Below are positions 43,767-51,689 of a DNA stretch of 64,000 nucleotides, piece after piece. The stretch covers positions 62,001 to 126,000 of the forward strand of contig BPHZ01000004.1 in assembly GCA_026003835.1 (NCBI GenBank), given 5' to 3'. The DNA comes from Herpetosiphonaceae bacterium (GTDB taxonomy: Bacteria; Chloroflexota; Chloroflexia; Chloroflexales; Herpetosiphonaceae). Below the pieces are notes generated by a model that was not told the DNA's origin, searched no databases, and worked only from the letters and a program-made list of their open reading frames with translations. A program made the position numbers and the translations under genes. The stretch's first letter is position 1, and each line of letters begins with the position of its first letter.

Positions 43767-43795
43767 GAAAAAGTCCAGCGCTACCAGCGCTGGAC
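43767..43795 (-). terminator. Rho-independent terminator of the DUF58 gene
   Basis: On the minus strand: perfect 10-bp stem GTCCAGCGCT-GGT-AGCGCTGGAC followed by TTTTTC, 50 bp after the DUF58 stop. The clearest intrinsic terminator in the window. Confidence 0.85.
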
Positions 43796-43844
43796 TCAAT
43801 GCAAACTGGACAACAGGACAGGCTGGCGGTAGGTGTTAGTGGTC

Positions 43845-45116
43845 TCAGCGGCGCGAAATGCCTGCCGTGCGATACATGGAGGCCGGCTCGCGGAGGGCAC
43901 GGTCAAGCGGCTCACCCTGGCGGATGTGGTACAGCGGCACGCGTAACTCGTTCAAGCGGGACAAGAGCGGCGCCGGCTCATGCCCTCCACCGAAACTGTG
44001 CGGATCGACAAAGACGACGCTGGCTCGCACGCCGCGATACAGGAGATGCTGCAGGCTGTCCGTCCAGCGCCTGCTCATTGAGGGCGTAACAATGAGGAGC
44101 GATGTGTTGCGGCTGAAGCGAAAGGAGTCGGCGGCGAGCAGTTCCTCCAGCGAGTGCGAGCCTGCTGCTCGCAGGATTGCCAGCGCCTCCAGGATCTTGA
44201 GGAGCTGGCGCGACTCGCGCTCGGGTGGGATGATCTCGCGGTGCTGGCCCCATGCCAACAGCCCGACGTTGCGTCCCTGGCTGAGCAGGTGCCGGGCGAG
44301 CGAGGCCGTAGCTGTGACCGCATATTCCTCAGTGGACTCCGGCAGGCGTAGCTCGCGGCCGGGGCGGATATCAGAAGGCTGCATGGCTCCCAGTCCAATA
44401 CTTTGATGAACGCGCTCCTCCATATCCAGCACCAGCCAGACATCGGCCGATGGATCGAGTTCGAACTCTTTGACAATGAGTCGGTTGGTGCGCGCTGTCG
44501 AGGGCCAGTGGATGCGGTTGAAGCTATCCCCTGGAACATATTCGCGCACCGTGGAGACGTTAGGCGTGACGTGGAAGGTGCGGAAACGAATATCCTGGCC
44601 TCCCTGAAGCTCGGCGACGGGTAGTCTAAAGCTCGGCAGATCGATGGTTGCGGGGTAGACCAGCACATCGTAGGTTTCGAGATCGACACGCGAGAAACGG
44701 AAGATGCCGAAGGGGTCACCGGTCTGGATCGTGACGGGGCCAATGATGAATTTGCCGCGCATCGTACAGGGTGTGCGGATGGCCCAGCGCCGCCGTCCGT
44801 AGCCAGGGATGTACGCCACAAAGCCTGGCTCGTGATAGGGCAGATCAGAGTGATCGCGTACCTCGACCCACAACTTCGGCAGCGCCCAACGGTTGGTGAT
44901 GATCAATCGCTCGCGGATAAACTCGCCTACCTGGGCGCGGGTATTGTCGACATGTCGCTCAATCTCGAGACCCTGCAAATTGCTCCAGGCCCACGCATAA
45001 GCAAGTACCAGCAGCACCAGCAGAAGATAGGTCAGGTGGAAAAAGATCGTGATCTGCGTGCCGAGGGCCATCACAAATGTGACGACGGCCAGAAGCAGCA
45101 ACAGCAAAGCTTTCAT
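43845..45116 (-). CDS. DUF58 domain-containing membrane protein
   Basis: 423 aa from ATG 45116 (an in-frame GTG four codons earlier is possible; both have weak ribosome sites). Two N-terminal helices (ALLLLLLAVVTFVMALG and FFHLTYLLLVLLVLAYAWAW), then a beta-rich region. The DUF58 signature FNRIHWPSTARTNRLIVKEFE follows, then a vWA-like domain with VWLVLDMEE. This family accompanies MoxR ATPases and transglutaminase-like proteins. The broken moxR gene lies directly upstream; no transglutaminase follows, a terminator does. Confidence 0.88.
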   Translation of the reverse strand: MKALLLLLLAVVTFVMALGTQITIFFHLTYLLLVLLVLAYAWAWSNLQGLEIERHVDNTRAQVGEFIRERLIITNRWALPKLWVEVRDHSDLPYHEPGFVAYIPGYGRRRWAIRTPCTMRGKFIIGPVTIQTGDPFGIFRFSRVDLETYDVLVYPATIDLPSFRLPVAELQGGQDIRFRTFHVTPNVSTVREYVPGDSFNRIHWPSTARTNRLIVKEFELDPSADVWLVLDMEERVHQSIGLGAMQPSDIRPGRELRLPESTEEYAVTATASLARHLLSQGRNVGLLAWGQHREIIPPERESRQLLKILEALAILRAAGSHSLEELLAADSFRFSRNTSLLIVTPSMSRRWTDSLQHLLYRGVRASVVFVDPHSFGGGHEPAPLLSRLNELRVPLYHIRQGEPLDRALREPASMYRTAGISRR

Positions 45117-45196
45117 AAGCCGAATCACGTTTCGAGGCGCGGGTGAGAATATCTCGGACCTGCACCTCGAAGCGTGCAACTAGAGATCCGAAACCA

Positions 45197-46183
45197 CTAC
45201 CCTCGTACCGGCGCGGTTTCGCGCTGGAAGCGGCTCCCGGCGCGGGAGCCTGGAACCGGCACCGTACTGAGCACCTCGGCGATAATGTCGTCTGCCTGAA
45301 TATTGCGAATACGGGCGGCAGGACTGATAATTAGCCGGTGTCCAAGCACGGGCAGCGCCAGCGATTTGACATCGTCAGGGATCACATAGTCGCGGCCCCT
45401 GACAGCGGCCAGCGCCTGGGATGTACGGTAGAGTGCCAGCGAGCCGCGCGGGCTGGCACCAAGGTAAATATCGTCATGTTCGCGGGTGGCAGAGACGAGC
45501 GAGACAATATAATCTTCGATCAGCGGATCGACGTAAACCTCTTTGATTTGCTCCTGGAGCTTTACCAACCGATCGGCCTCGATCACCTTCCCTAACGTCT
45601 CAATTGGATGCCCCTTACGTTGCCGTTCCAGAATCGCCAGCTCATCGCGGCGTGATGGGTAGCCCAGACTGATCCGCATCAGGAAGCGGTCGAGCTGTGC
45701 CTCCGGCAGGGGGAAGGTGCCTTCGTACTCGATTGGATTCTGTGTTGCCAGGACAATAAACGGCCGGGGCAGCTCATAGGTCGTCCCATCGACGGTGAGT
45801 CTGCTGCTCCTCCATGGCCTCAAGTAGCGCCGACTGAGGTCTTCGGCGTCGCTCGATTGATCTCGTCAGCGAGGGACGATCTGCGCTATAACCGGCCCTG
45901 GACGAAATTCAAAGGCGCGGGTTTGTTGGTTGAAGATCGAAACGCCGGTTACATCGGAGGGCAGCAGGTCCGGTGTGAACTGAATACGTTTAAATGTGCA
46001 ACCGATGGAGCGAGCGATCGACTTGGCGAGTGTGGTTTTGCCGACCCCGGGAACATCCTCCAGCAGAACATGGCCTCGACAAAGCAGTGCGATGAGGGTT
46101 TGCTCGACCGGCTCGCGCTTGCCGACGATCACCTGCTCGACATTCCCAATCACACGTTCAACAAGCTCCTGAATTTCCGACAA
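45197..46183 (-). pseudogene. moxR: MoxR-type AAA+ ATPase interrupted by three single-base insertions
   Basis: The N-terminal part (45866-46183) has the start [15 protein letters not shown] and Walker [15 protein letters not shown], then hits a stop after [11 protein letters not shown]. The C-terminal part (45197-45823) resumes TVDGTTYELPRPFIVLATQNP (sensor 1) and GTFPLPEAQLDRFLMRI. Between them the expected Walker B region is present in shifted frames: [12 protein letters not shown] (45841-45872), then QSALLEAMEEQQ. One extra base in GGG 45873-45875, one near 45838-45840 and one near 45800 explain this. The three together restore frame and give a normal protein of about 327 aa. Either a decayed chaperone gene or a locally poor sequence. 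Confidence 0.85.
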
Positions 46184-46458
46184 CGAAAACCTCCTGGTGT
46201 CGTTCCTAATCGCTGCGATAAACCTACCCAGCTTTTACAGTCGCTCAGACACGGGATCTATAGAGCGTGCGTGGTGATATGTAGCTGAAAGCCTGATGAG
46301 CTACTTGTTTGCGAGCTTCGAGTTATGTTCCTAACCTCGGGATTCTACCAGAAAATATGGTAAAACGCTAGAAGATACAAGCTTGGACATAGTTATCTGC
46401 GATCTCAGGGGGTGTATCTACGTGCTGTTCATTTCGTGTGCGGATTAGTGTCATCTTA

Positions 46459-48471
46459 CTAGACGCGCTCAAGAACGAGGTTGAGCTGGTCGTCGACGAT
46501 CAGCTGCCATCCGGGAGGCACAACCGTAGTGGTATCGAGCTGGACGACGATGGCTGGGCCAGTGATTTGGACGCCTGATCCAAGGGACTCGCGCTCATAG
46601 ATGGGTACGTCACGGCGGCCAGCTGTGTTGAGGATCGCTGGACGCACAGCGATGGGCTGCGGGGTTCTGGCAGTGGGAAGCGCATCGGGCCGCAGCGGAG
46701 GCGGCGTCGCCAGGCCGATTGAGCGGCAGCGTAGGGCCACGAGATCGATTGGACGCCAGGTCATGGCATGGCCATAGCGACGCTCATGAATCTGATGAAA
46801 GCGTAGCGCGGCCTCGGCAAACTGCTGCTCCGATGGCGAGCCGGAGTGGGTCTCGGCGACAGGCACTGCCAGCTCATAACCCTGTCCATTGTAGCGTAGC
46901 TCCAGGCTCCACTGTAGGCGGCGGCGCGTCGTCCCAAAGCCCTCCGCCTCCAGGATCGCGCTTGCCTCGCCGGCCAGACGGGCGGCGAGCCGCGCCAGCT
47001 CGCCAGGGTCGATCTCATGCCATGGCCGTAGCACCATCACGACAGTGTCGTGTGAGGTATCGGCAGCGATCATTCCCAGCGCCGAGAGGACGCCGGGATA
47101 TCGCGGCACCAGCACTCGTGGGATGGCGAGATCCTCCGCGAGGGCCGCAGCGTGGAGCGGGCCGGCGCCGCCGAAGGCCACGAGAGTGCAGCTGCGCGGA
47201 TCCTCGCCGCGCTCTACCGAAATGGTTCTGATGGCGCGTTCCATAGCTGCATTCGCAACGCGGATGACACCCAGCGCCGCCTCCTCGACATTGCATCCTA
47301 ACTGGTATGCCAGCGGGAACAGCGCGGCGCGTGCCCGCTCGACATCAAGCAGCATGCGCCCGCCAAGAAAGTGATCGTACGGCAGCCGTCCTAAAATCAC
47401 ATTGGCGTCGGTGACTGTAGCTGCCTCTCCCTTACCGTAGCAGGCGGGACCGGGATCGGCGCCTGCGCTCTGTGGGCCAACGCGTAAAGCGCCACCGGCA
47501 TCAACGCGGGCTAGTGAGCCGCCCCCGGCGCCTACTGTGTGAATATCGATCGCCGGCAGCGCCAGCGGCAGCCCTCCGATCTGCACATCGGCGGTCAGTG
47601 GCAGGGTACCGGGGCAGAGGGCGACATCGGTTGAGGTGCCGCCCATATCGAACGTGATCAGCCGCTCGTAGCCAGCCGCACCGGCAACATAGCGTGCCCC
47701 GACGACGCCGGCGGCCGGTCCGGAAAGCGCTGTCCGGGCCGCAAGCTCCGTCGCGGTCGGCACGCTCATCGAGCCGCCATCAGAGCCGACGATGCGCAAA
47801 TCTGCAATGCCCAGCGCAGCCAGCCCTTGCTCCAACCTGGTGAGGTAGCGACCCATCAGCGGGCCGACATAGGCATTGATGACTGTGGTGCTGGTGCGCT
47901 CGTATTCGCGGAACACTGGAAGGACGCGGTGCGATGCTGAGATGAACAGATCCTGCCGCCAGGCCCGCAGCGCCTCGACGATACGGCGCTCATGATCGGG
48001 ATTGGCATAGGAATGCAGCAGGCAGATGGCTATCGCCTCGACAGGCGCCTGGCTCAGTAGCTCCACGAGCTGCTGTAGCGAGAGATCGTCGAGTGATCGA
48101 AGCACGCTGCCATCAGGCAGCAGCCGCTCGTCGACCTCGAAGCGCCATTTGCGGGGCACCAGTGGGGGCGGTATCTGCACCTCCAGGTCGTAGAGGCTGG
48201 GCCGCGTGCCGCGCCCGATCGCCAACACATCGGCGAAGCCACGGGTTGTCACCAGCGCTGTTGGGGCGCCCCGGCGTTCCAATAGGGCGTTTGTCGCCAC
48301 AGTAGAGCCGTGGATAACCGCCTGGGCGCCACCAAGCTCGGCTACACCCGCCAGCAGTGACTCCGCCGGATCGTGGGGTGAGCTGAGCCGCTTATGGATG
48401 ACGAGCCGACTGCCGTCGAAGAGGACAAAATCGGTAAAGGTTCCCCCGATATCAATGCCAAGTACACGCAT
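46459..48471 (-). CDS. HyuA-type hydantoinase/oxoprolinase family ATPase subunit
   Basis: 670 aa. N-terminal Hydant_A_N motif RVLGIDIGGTFTDFVLFDG, VIHGSTVATNALLERRGA, and the central actin-like phosphate motif ITFDMGGTSTDVALCPG. These are followed by VGAGGGSLARVDAGGALRVGPQSAGADPGPACYG and VAFGGAGPLHAAALAEDL. ATP-dependent opening of cyclic amides (N-methylhydantoin, 5-oxoproline) or acetone carboxylation are known roles; the substrate is unknown. The partner HyuB subunit is not adjacent, which is unusual. Start at ATG 48471 agrees with the family N-terminus; an extended -10 (TGCTACAAT) ends 6 nt before it and no ribosome site is visible, so the mRNA may be leaderless. Confidence 0.9.
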   Translation of the reverse strand: MRVLGIDIGGTFTDFVLFDGSRLVIHKRLSSPHDPAESLLAGVAELGGAQAVIHGSTVATNALLERRGAPTALVTTRGFADVLAIGRGTRPSLYDLEVQIPPPLVPRKWRFEVDERLLPDGSVLRSLDDLSLQQLVELLSQAPVEAIAICLLHSYANPDHERRIVEALRAWRQDLFISASHRVLPVFREYERTSTTVINAYVGPLMGRYLTRLEQGLAALGIADLRIVGSDGGSMSVPTATELAARTALSGPAAGVVGARYVAGAAGYERLITFDMGGTSTDVALCPGTLPLTADVQIGGLPLALPAIDIHTVGAGGGSLARVDAGGALRVGPQSAGADPGPACYGKGEAATVTDANVILGRLPYDHFLGGRMLLDVERARAALFPLAYQLGCNVEEAALGVIRVANAAMERAIRTISVERGEDPRSCTLVAFGGAGPLHAAALAEDLAIPRVLVPRYPGVLSALGMIAADTSHDTVVMVLRPWHEIDPGELARLAARLAGEASAILEAEGFGTTRRRLQWSLELRYNGQGYELAVPVAETHSGSPSEQQFAEAALRFHQIHERRYGHAMTWRPIDLVALRCRSIGLATPPPLRPDALPTARTPQPIAVRPAILNTAGRRDVPIYERESLGSGVQITGPAIVVQLDTTTVVPPGWQLIVDDQLNLVLERV

Positions 48472-48477
48472 GATCCA

Positions 48478-48483
48478 ATTGTA
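48478..48483 (-). promoter_or_regulatory. Extended -10 element giving a probable leaderless hyuA mRNA
   Basis: Minus-strand TGCTACAAT; the TACAAT hexamer (48483-48478) is 6 nt from the ATG (48471), placing the expected start of transcription at or next to the A of ATG. Confidence 0.4.
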
Positions 48484-48546
48484 GCATACCGTCACTGCAA
48501 GGACGGAAAGCCTCATTCTGCCCTGTGATTGGTCGTCGTTGAAAGG

Positions 48547-49758
48547 CTAATGGCCGCAGCCGATACTGAGAGCGGGGATCGCCTCGACCTGCCCGCCATC
48601 AATTGCATAGGCTGAGATCCCGCCGCCTTCGTAGTAGGCATGACTGATGATAATCTCCAACGTTCCATCGCCATTGAGATCGAAGACACCGTCGAGGACG
48701 AATTCGCTTGGCGCTGCCGGCTGCTGGTCCTCGAAGTGATACTCTGCGGCGACAGTGATCGTCTCGACTTCGCTGCCGGCGACCCGTCGCAGCGCAACGA
48801 GAGAATAATCGCCGGCGGCAGCTTGTGGCAACGGCGCTCCGCCGATAAGCCGTGTAGCGTTGATGAGCACCTCATCGACGCCATCGCCCTCCAGATCTGT
48901 GCGCAGGATTTTCGTAATATGCACATCTGGTTGCTCAATACCCTGCGTTGCCAGCAGATCAGCGACCGCTTGCCGGTAGATTTCGCTGTCTACCGGGAGC
49001 TGCTCAGGGATACGAGGGAGCGCATCCCAATCGGCAGCGAGCGCGATGACCGCATACTTGGGCGGGGCCGGCTCCAGCTCCAGCGGGCGCAGCATCTCAC
49101 ATGGGCCGGCGACGAGCGGGTCTTCCGTTCTGCTTCCCTTCGCAGTACCGATCGCTCCATCAAGGGCGTAAAGGCGATAGGTTTCATCGCCTGTGAGGGA
49201 GGCCGCAGTGAGGATGCTATCGATCCAGGCGCCGTTCTGGCTGCCGCCCAACACTGCGCTAAAGTAATTGCTGAGGGCAACGATCGGATACAGCGGCTGA
49301 TCGCGTATGATAAGCTCGCTGAACAGTTTGCCCCAGGTTTTTGGTCCTACGATCCCATCGACTTCCAACCCGTTTCCTGCTTGAAAGACCCTCACAACAT
49401 AGGCCAGGTAGTCAGTGTAAGCTCCGTTGAGATATTCAGGGTTGGCGTAGCCCAGCTCCGCTAGTCGCTGCTCGACGGCGGTTACATCCTCGCCGGTCAG
49501 AGGTGGATCCTGAACTTGTAGCGTGCGGATGAACGGCGGAAACTGCGCGGTATCTGCGGCTGTAGGGATTGCGGTGGCAGTTGGGATGGATGTGGGAGAT
49601 ACCCCCTGAGGCTCAGCAGTTGGCTGTGCTGCGCTCCGAGTCGGGCTTAGGAGGAGGGATATGGGTGAAGGTGCTGGCCTGTTTGAGCTACACGCGCTAA
49701 GCAGACTTAGGGCGAGGAGCATGACAAATCCGCCGCGTAACAACCTGTACTTGAACAT
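48547..49758 (-). CDS. Peptidoglycan-binding-domain lipoprotein
   Basis: 403 aa from ATG 49758 after AAGGAGG; the longer frame to 49884 lacks support. Signal peptide with lipobox LLSACSS, Pro/Ser/Thr/Ala linker to about 75, then a PG_binding_1 domain (TGEDVTAVEQRLAELGY, VVRVFQAGNGLEVDGIVGPKTWGKLF). The C-terminal half contains an FG-GAP/VCBS-like calcium loop (DLNGDGTLEIIISHAYY) and EGDGVDEVLINATR. Probably a cell-wall-associated surface lipoprotein; no catalytic motif is seen. Confidence 0.85.
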   Translation of the reverse strand: MFKYRLLRGGFVMLLALSLLSACSSNRPAPSPISLLLSPTRSAAQPTAEPQGVSPTSIPTATAIPTAADTAQFPPFIRTLQVQDPPLTGEDVTAVEQRLAELGYANPEYLNGAYTDYLAYVVRVFQAGNGLEVDGIVGPKTWGKLFSELIIRDQPLYPIVALSNYFSAVLGGSQNGAWIDSILTAASLTGDETYRLYALDGAIGTAKGSRTEDPLVAGPCEMLRPLELEPAPPKYAVIALAADWDALPRIPEQLPVDSEIYRQAVADLLATQGIEQPDVHITKILRTDLEGDGVDEVLINATRLIGGAPLPQAAAGDYSLVALRRVAGSEVETITVAAEYHFEDQQPAAPSEFVLDGVFDLNGDGTLEIIISHAYYEGGGISAYAIDGGQVEAIPALSIGCGH

Positions 49759-50078
49759 CAGAGCCTCCTTGAGAAGAAGAGCTGAGTCGCTAGAAGCGGA
49801 TGCCCGCACCGCAGACACAGCGTGGTCGCCTGGAGCCTGGAGGCGCACAATACCACAATCTCGTACGGCTATCAAGTAGTCCATCGGGTAGGAAAGCTAT
49901 CTAGCCACCGTCCTCAGCCTCTGCCGCCAGCCGTAACGCCCGAAATAATCCCACCAGGTCCTGCAAAGGGATGAGTCATCTGTTCCAGATAGTCGAACAT
50001 GAGGAGTAGCGCCCCATCGATAGCTTAGCGTGTCAAGGGTAGGACACGCTCCATGGCCTGCGTATGCGTTGGTACCTA
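49759..50078. other. Intergenic region with mug fossil and two hairpins
   Basis: 320 bp between the lipoprotein and racemase genes. Holds the mug remnant (49901-49972), hairpin GCGTGTC / GACACGC (50027-50049) and the start of the racemase 3' hairpin (50062-50094). No other gene is supported. Confidence 0.6.
49901..49972 (-). pseudogene. Remnant of a second mug (uracil/thymine-DNA glycosylase) C-terminus
   Basis: Read on the minus strand this segment encodes LQDLVGLFRALRLAAEAEDGG and a stop, matching residue by residue the end of the intact glycosylase gene at 50878 (LPDLVRLFQELRLASEDENGG, stop). An in-frame stop lies two codons beyond the matching start. It is a fossil of a duplicated copy. 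Confidence 0.7.
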
Positions 50079-50094
50079 TCAGGCCAACGCATAC
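50062..50094 (-). terminator. Hairpin spanning the end of the racemase gene
   Basis: Perfect 11-bp arms GTATGCGTTGG (50062-50072) and CCAACGCATAC (50084-50094). The racemase stop codon lies within it. Followed 13 bp further by a second hairpin (50027-50049). No U-run, so strength is uncertain. Confidence 0.5.
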
Positions 50095-50768
50095 TCGAGA
50101 GCAGCGTCAGTGAGGAGCTGCAGAGGATCGATGAGATCTGGGGCGTTAGCCTCTTCATTGAGCAAAAGCGGGATCTCTGTACATCCCAGGATAATGCCAT
50201 CCACGGCGCGATCTCGTAGCGTCTGGAGCGCCTGGCGCGCGACAACCGTTGCCTCAGGGCCGCTGCGGCCCTCCATCAATGCAATGATCGCGGCATCAAG
50301 CGGCGCGCGTTCATCCTTATTTAAGACCTCTACGCCGATACCGAGTTGTACCAGTGGGCGTGTATAGAACACCGGATCGTGCAGGCCAAGGACGCCAACC
50401 CGGCGCCAACGGCGACGCTGAACTTCTTGCAGTGTCAGGTCGATCATGTTGAGAAGCGGGCGCCCTGCAGCCTGGGCAATCTCTGCTTCAAATAGATGTG
50501 GTGTGTTGGAAGTAATCACGAGAACATCGACGAGCTGCCCCAGCTGCTTAGCGGCATCAAGAAGCCGGGGATCGGGCCGGAGTGGATGATATGGACTGCC
50601 ATCGTCATCTAAAAGGATAGGCGCATGGCGGCAGTAGTATACGATCATCGGCGGGTAGCCCGTATTCGCGTGTTGTGGAATACGCTGTTGTGATACACGA
50701 TGGATGCGGGCTTCAAAATCCATCGTCGCCTGAGGGCCGAGTCCTCCCAACACGCCGATGGTTTTCAT
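50079..50768 (-). CDS. Aspartate/glutamate racemase family protein
   Basis: 229 aa, PLP-independent racemase fold. N-terminal IGVLGGLGPQATMDFEARI, first active-site loop LVITSNTPHLF and second active-site loop DGIILGCTEIPLLL. The second catalytic Cys is present (GCTE), but the first catalytic position is Ser (TSNTPH) instead of Cys. Relatives such as E. coli YgeA carry Thr there and racemise several amino acids, so this may be a broad-specificity amino-acid racemase rather than a strict aspartate racemase. Probably supplies D-amino acids. Flanked by the intact and the fossil mug sequence. Confidence 0.85.
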   Translation of the reverse strand: MKTIGVLGGLGPQATMDFEARIHRVSQQRIPQHANTGYPPMIVYYCRHAPILLDDDGSPYHPLRPDPRLLDAAKQLGQLVDVLVITSNTPHLFEAEIAQAAGRPLLNMIDLTLQEVQRRRWRRVGVLGLHDPVFYTRPLVQLGIGVEVLNKDERAPLDAAIIALMEGRSGPEATVVARQALQTLRDRAVDGIILGCTEIPLLLNEEANAPDLIDPLQLLTDAALEYALA

Positions 50769-50877
50769 GATCTACCTCCATCTTATGCCAGGGCATCGGA
50801 CAGTATGCACGGCAGGCCGGTGTTGTTGTTCCGGGAAATGGCGATCCGAACGAGCGACCACAGGGGCATTTAAGCCC

Positions 50878-51444
50878 CTAGCCGCCGTTCTCGTCCTCTG
50901 ATGCCAGCCGCAACTCCTGAAACAACCTCACCAGATCCGGCAACTGGTAGTTGGCGTTGAGCCCACTTGGATTCGGCAGCACCCATACGATCGACTCAGC
51001 GATGGTTTCGCGCTGTCTGCCCAGGGTTGCCTTTGGTCTGGCGAATGCAGTACGGTAGGCGCCGATGCCAAGCACGGCAATGAACCGGGGACGATAGTGC
51101 TGCGCGTTCTGCTCAAGCCGCTGCCCACCCGCAGCAAGCTCCGCAGGCGACAGCTCACCGGCAGTTGCCGTCGCCCGATTGACGAGATTGGTCATTCCCA
51201 GACCATAGCGCAGGAGCTCATACTCTTCGTGCGGTGAGAGCAGCCGCTCAGTAAAGCCGGCGCCATACAGCGCCGGCCAAAAGCGATTTCCCGGCCGGGC
51301 AAAGTGATGCCCAACGGCGCCGGAGTACAGTCCAGGGTTGATACCGCAGAAGAGTACGCGCAGTCCAGGCGCAATGATATCGGGTACGCTGCCCCCGGAT
51401 GCGGCGAGAAGCTCTGCGCGAGTTGGTCTGCGAGGCCTGGACAT
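50878..51444 (-). CDS. mug: Mismatch-specific uracil/thymine-DNA glycosylase (Mug)
   Basis: 188 aa. UDG family 2 motifs: LFCGINPGLYSGAVGHHFARPGNRFWPAL (motif A with the GINPG Asn), TNLVNRATATAGEL, and motif B VLPNPSGLNANYQ. Removes uracil or thymine opposite guanine in double-stranded DNA for base excision repair. Monocistronic. Confidence 0.92.
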   Translation of the reverse strand: MSRPRRPTRAELLAASGGSVPDIIAPGLRVLFCGINPGLYSGAVGHHFARPGNRFWPALYGAGFTERLLSPHEEYELLRYGLGMTNLVNRATATAGELSPAELAAGGQRLEQNAQHYRPRFIAVLGIGAYRTAFARPKATLGRQRETIAESIVWVLPNPSGLNANYQLPDLVRLFQELRLASEDENGG

Positions 51445-51567
51445 AGCGCAACCTTTATTTTTTAACAGCCCCGGGCGTTTCAGTCGTCCATCGATAGAGA
51501 TCGCCGGCGTGTTCCATGGTTGTGCAGAGTTGGCGTAAGTGGTGCATAATACACTCCATTATACTAT

Positions 51568-51663
51568 TGGTCGGCCACACTACCGGTGCCGGGGCGGTGC
51601 GGAGGGGCTGCGCCCCTCGAACTCCCCTTTTTCTCATCATCGCTACTGTGGTAGTTCACGACT
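51568..51663. repeat. Dispersed palindromic repeat, copy 8
   Basis: TTGGTCGGCCACAC at the left and CTGTGGTAGTTCACGAC at the right frame GCGGAGGGGC-tgc-GCCCCTCGAACTCCCC and CTCATCATC. Lies between mug (leftward) and the CoA-transferase (rightward). Confidence 0.8.
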
Positions 51664-51689
51664 AATAACAACCGAGGTTTTGTTGAGAG

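Noticed and set aside
46719..47231. Plus-strand open frame of 170 codons within hyuA
   Set aside because: Arg/Pro-rich antisense shadow; HyuA motifs on the other strand explain the region.
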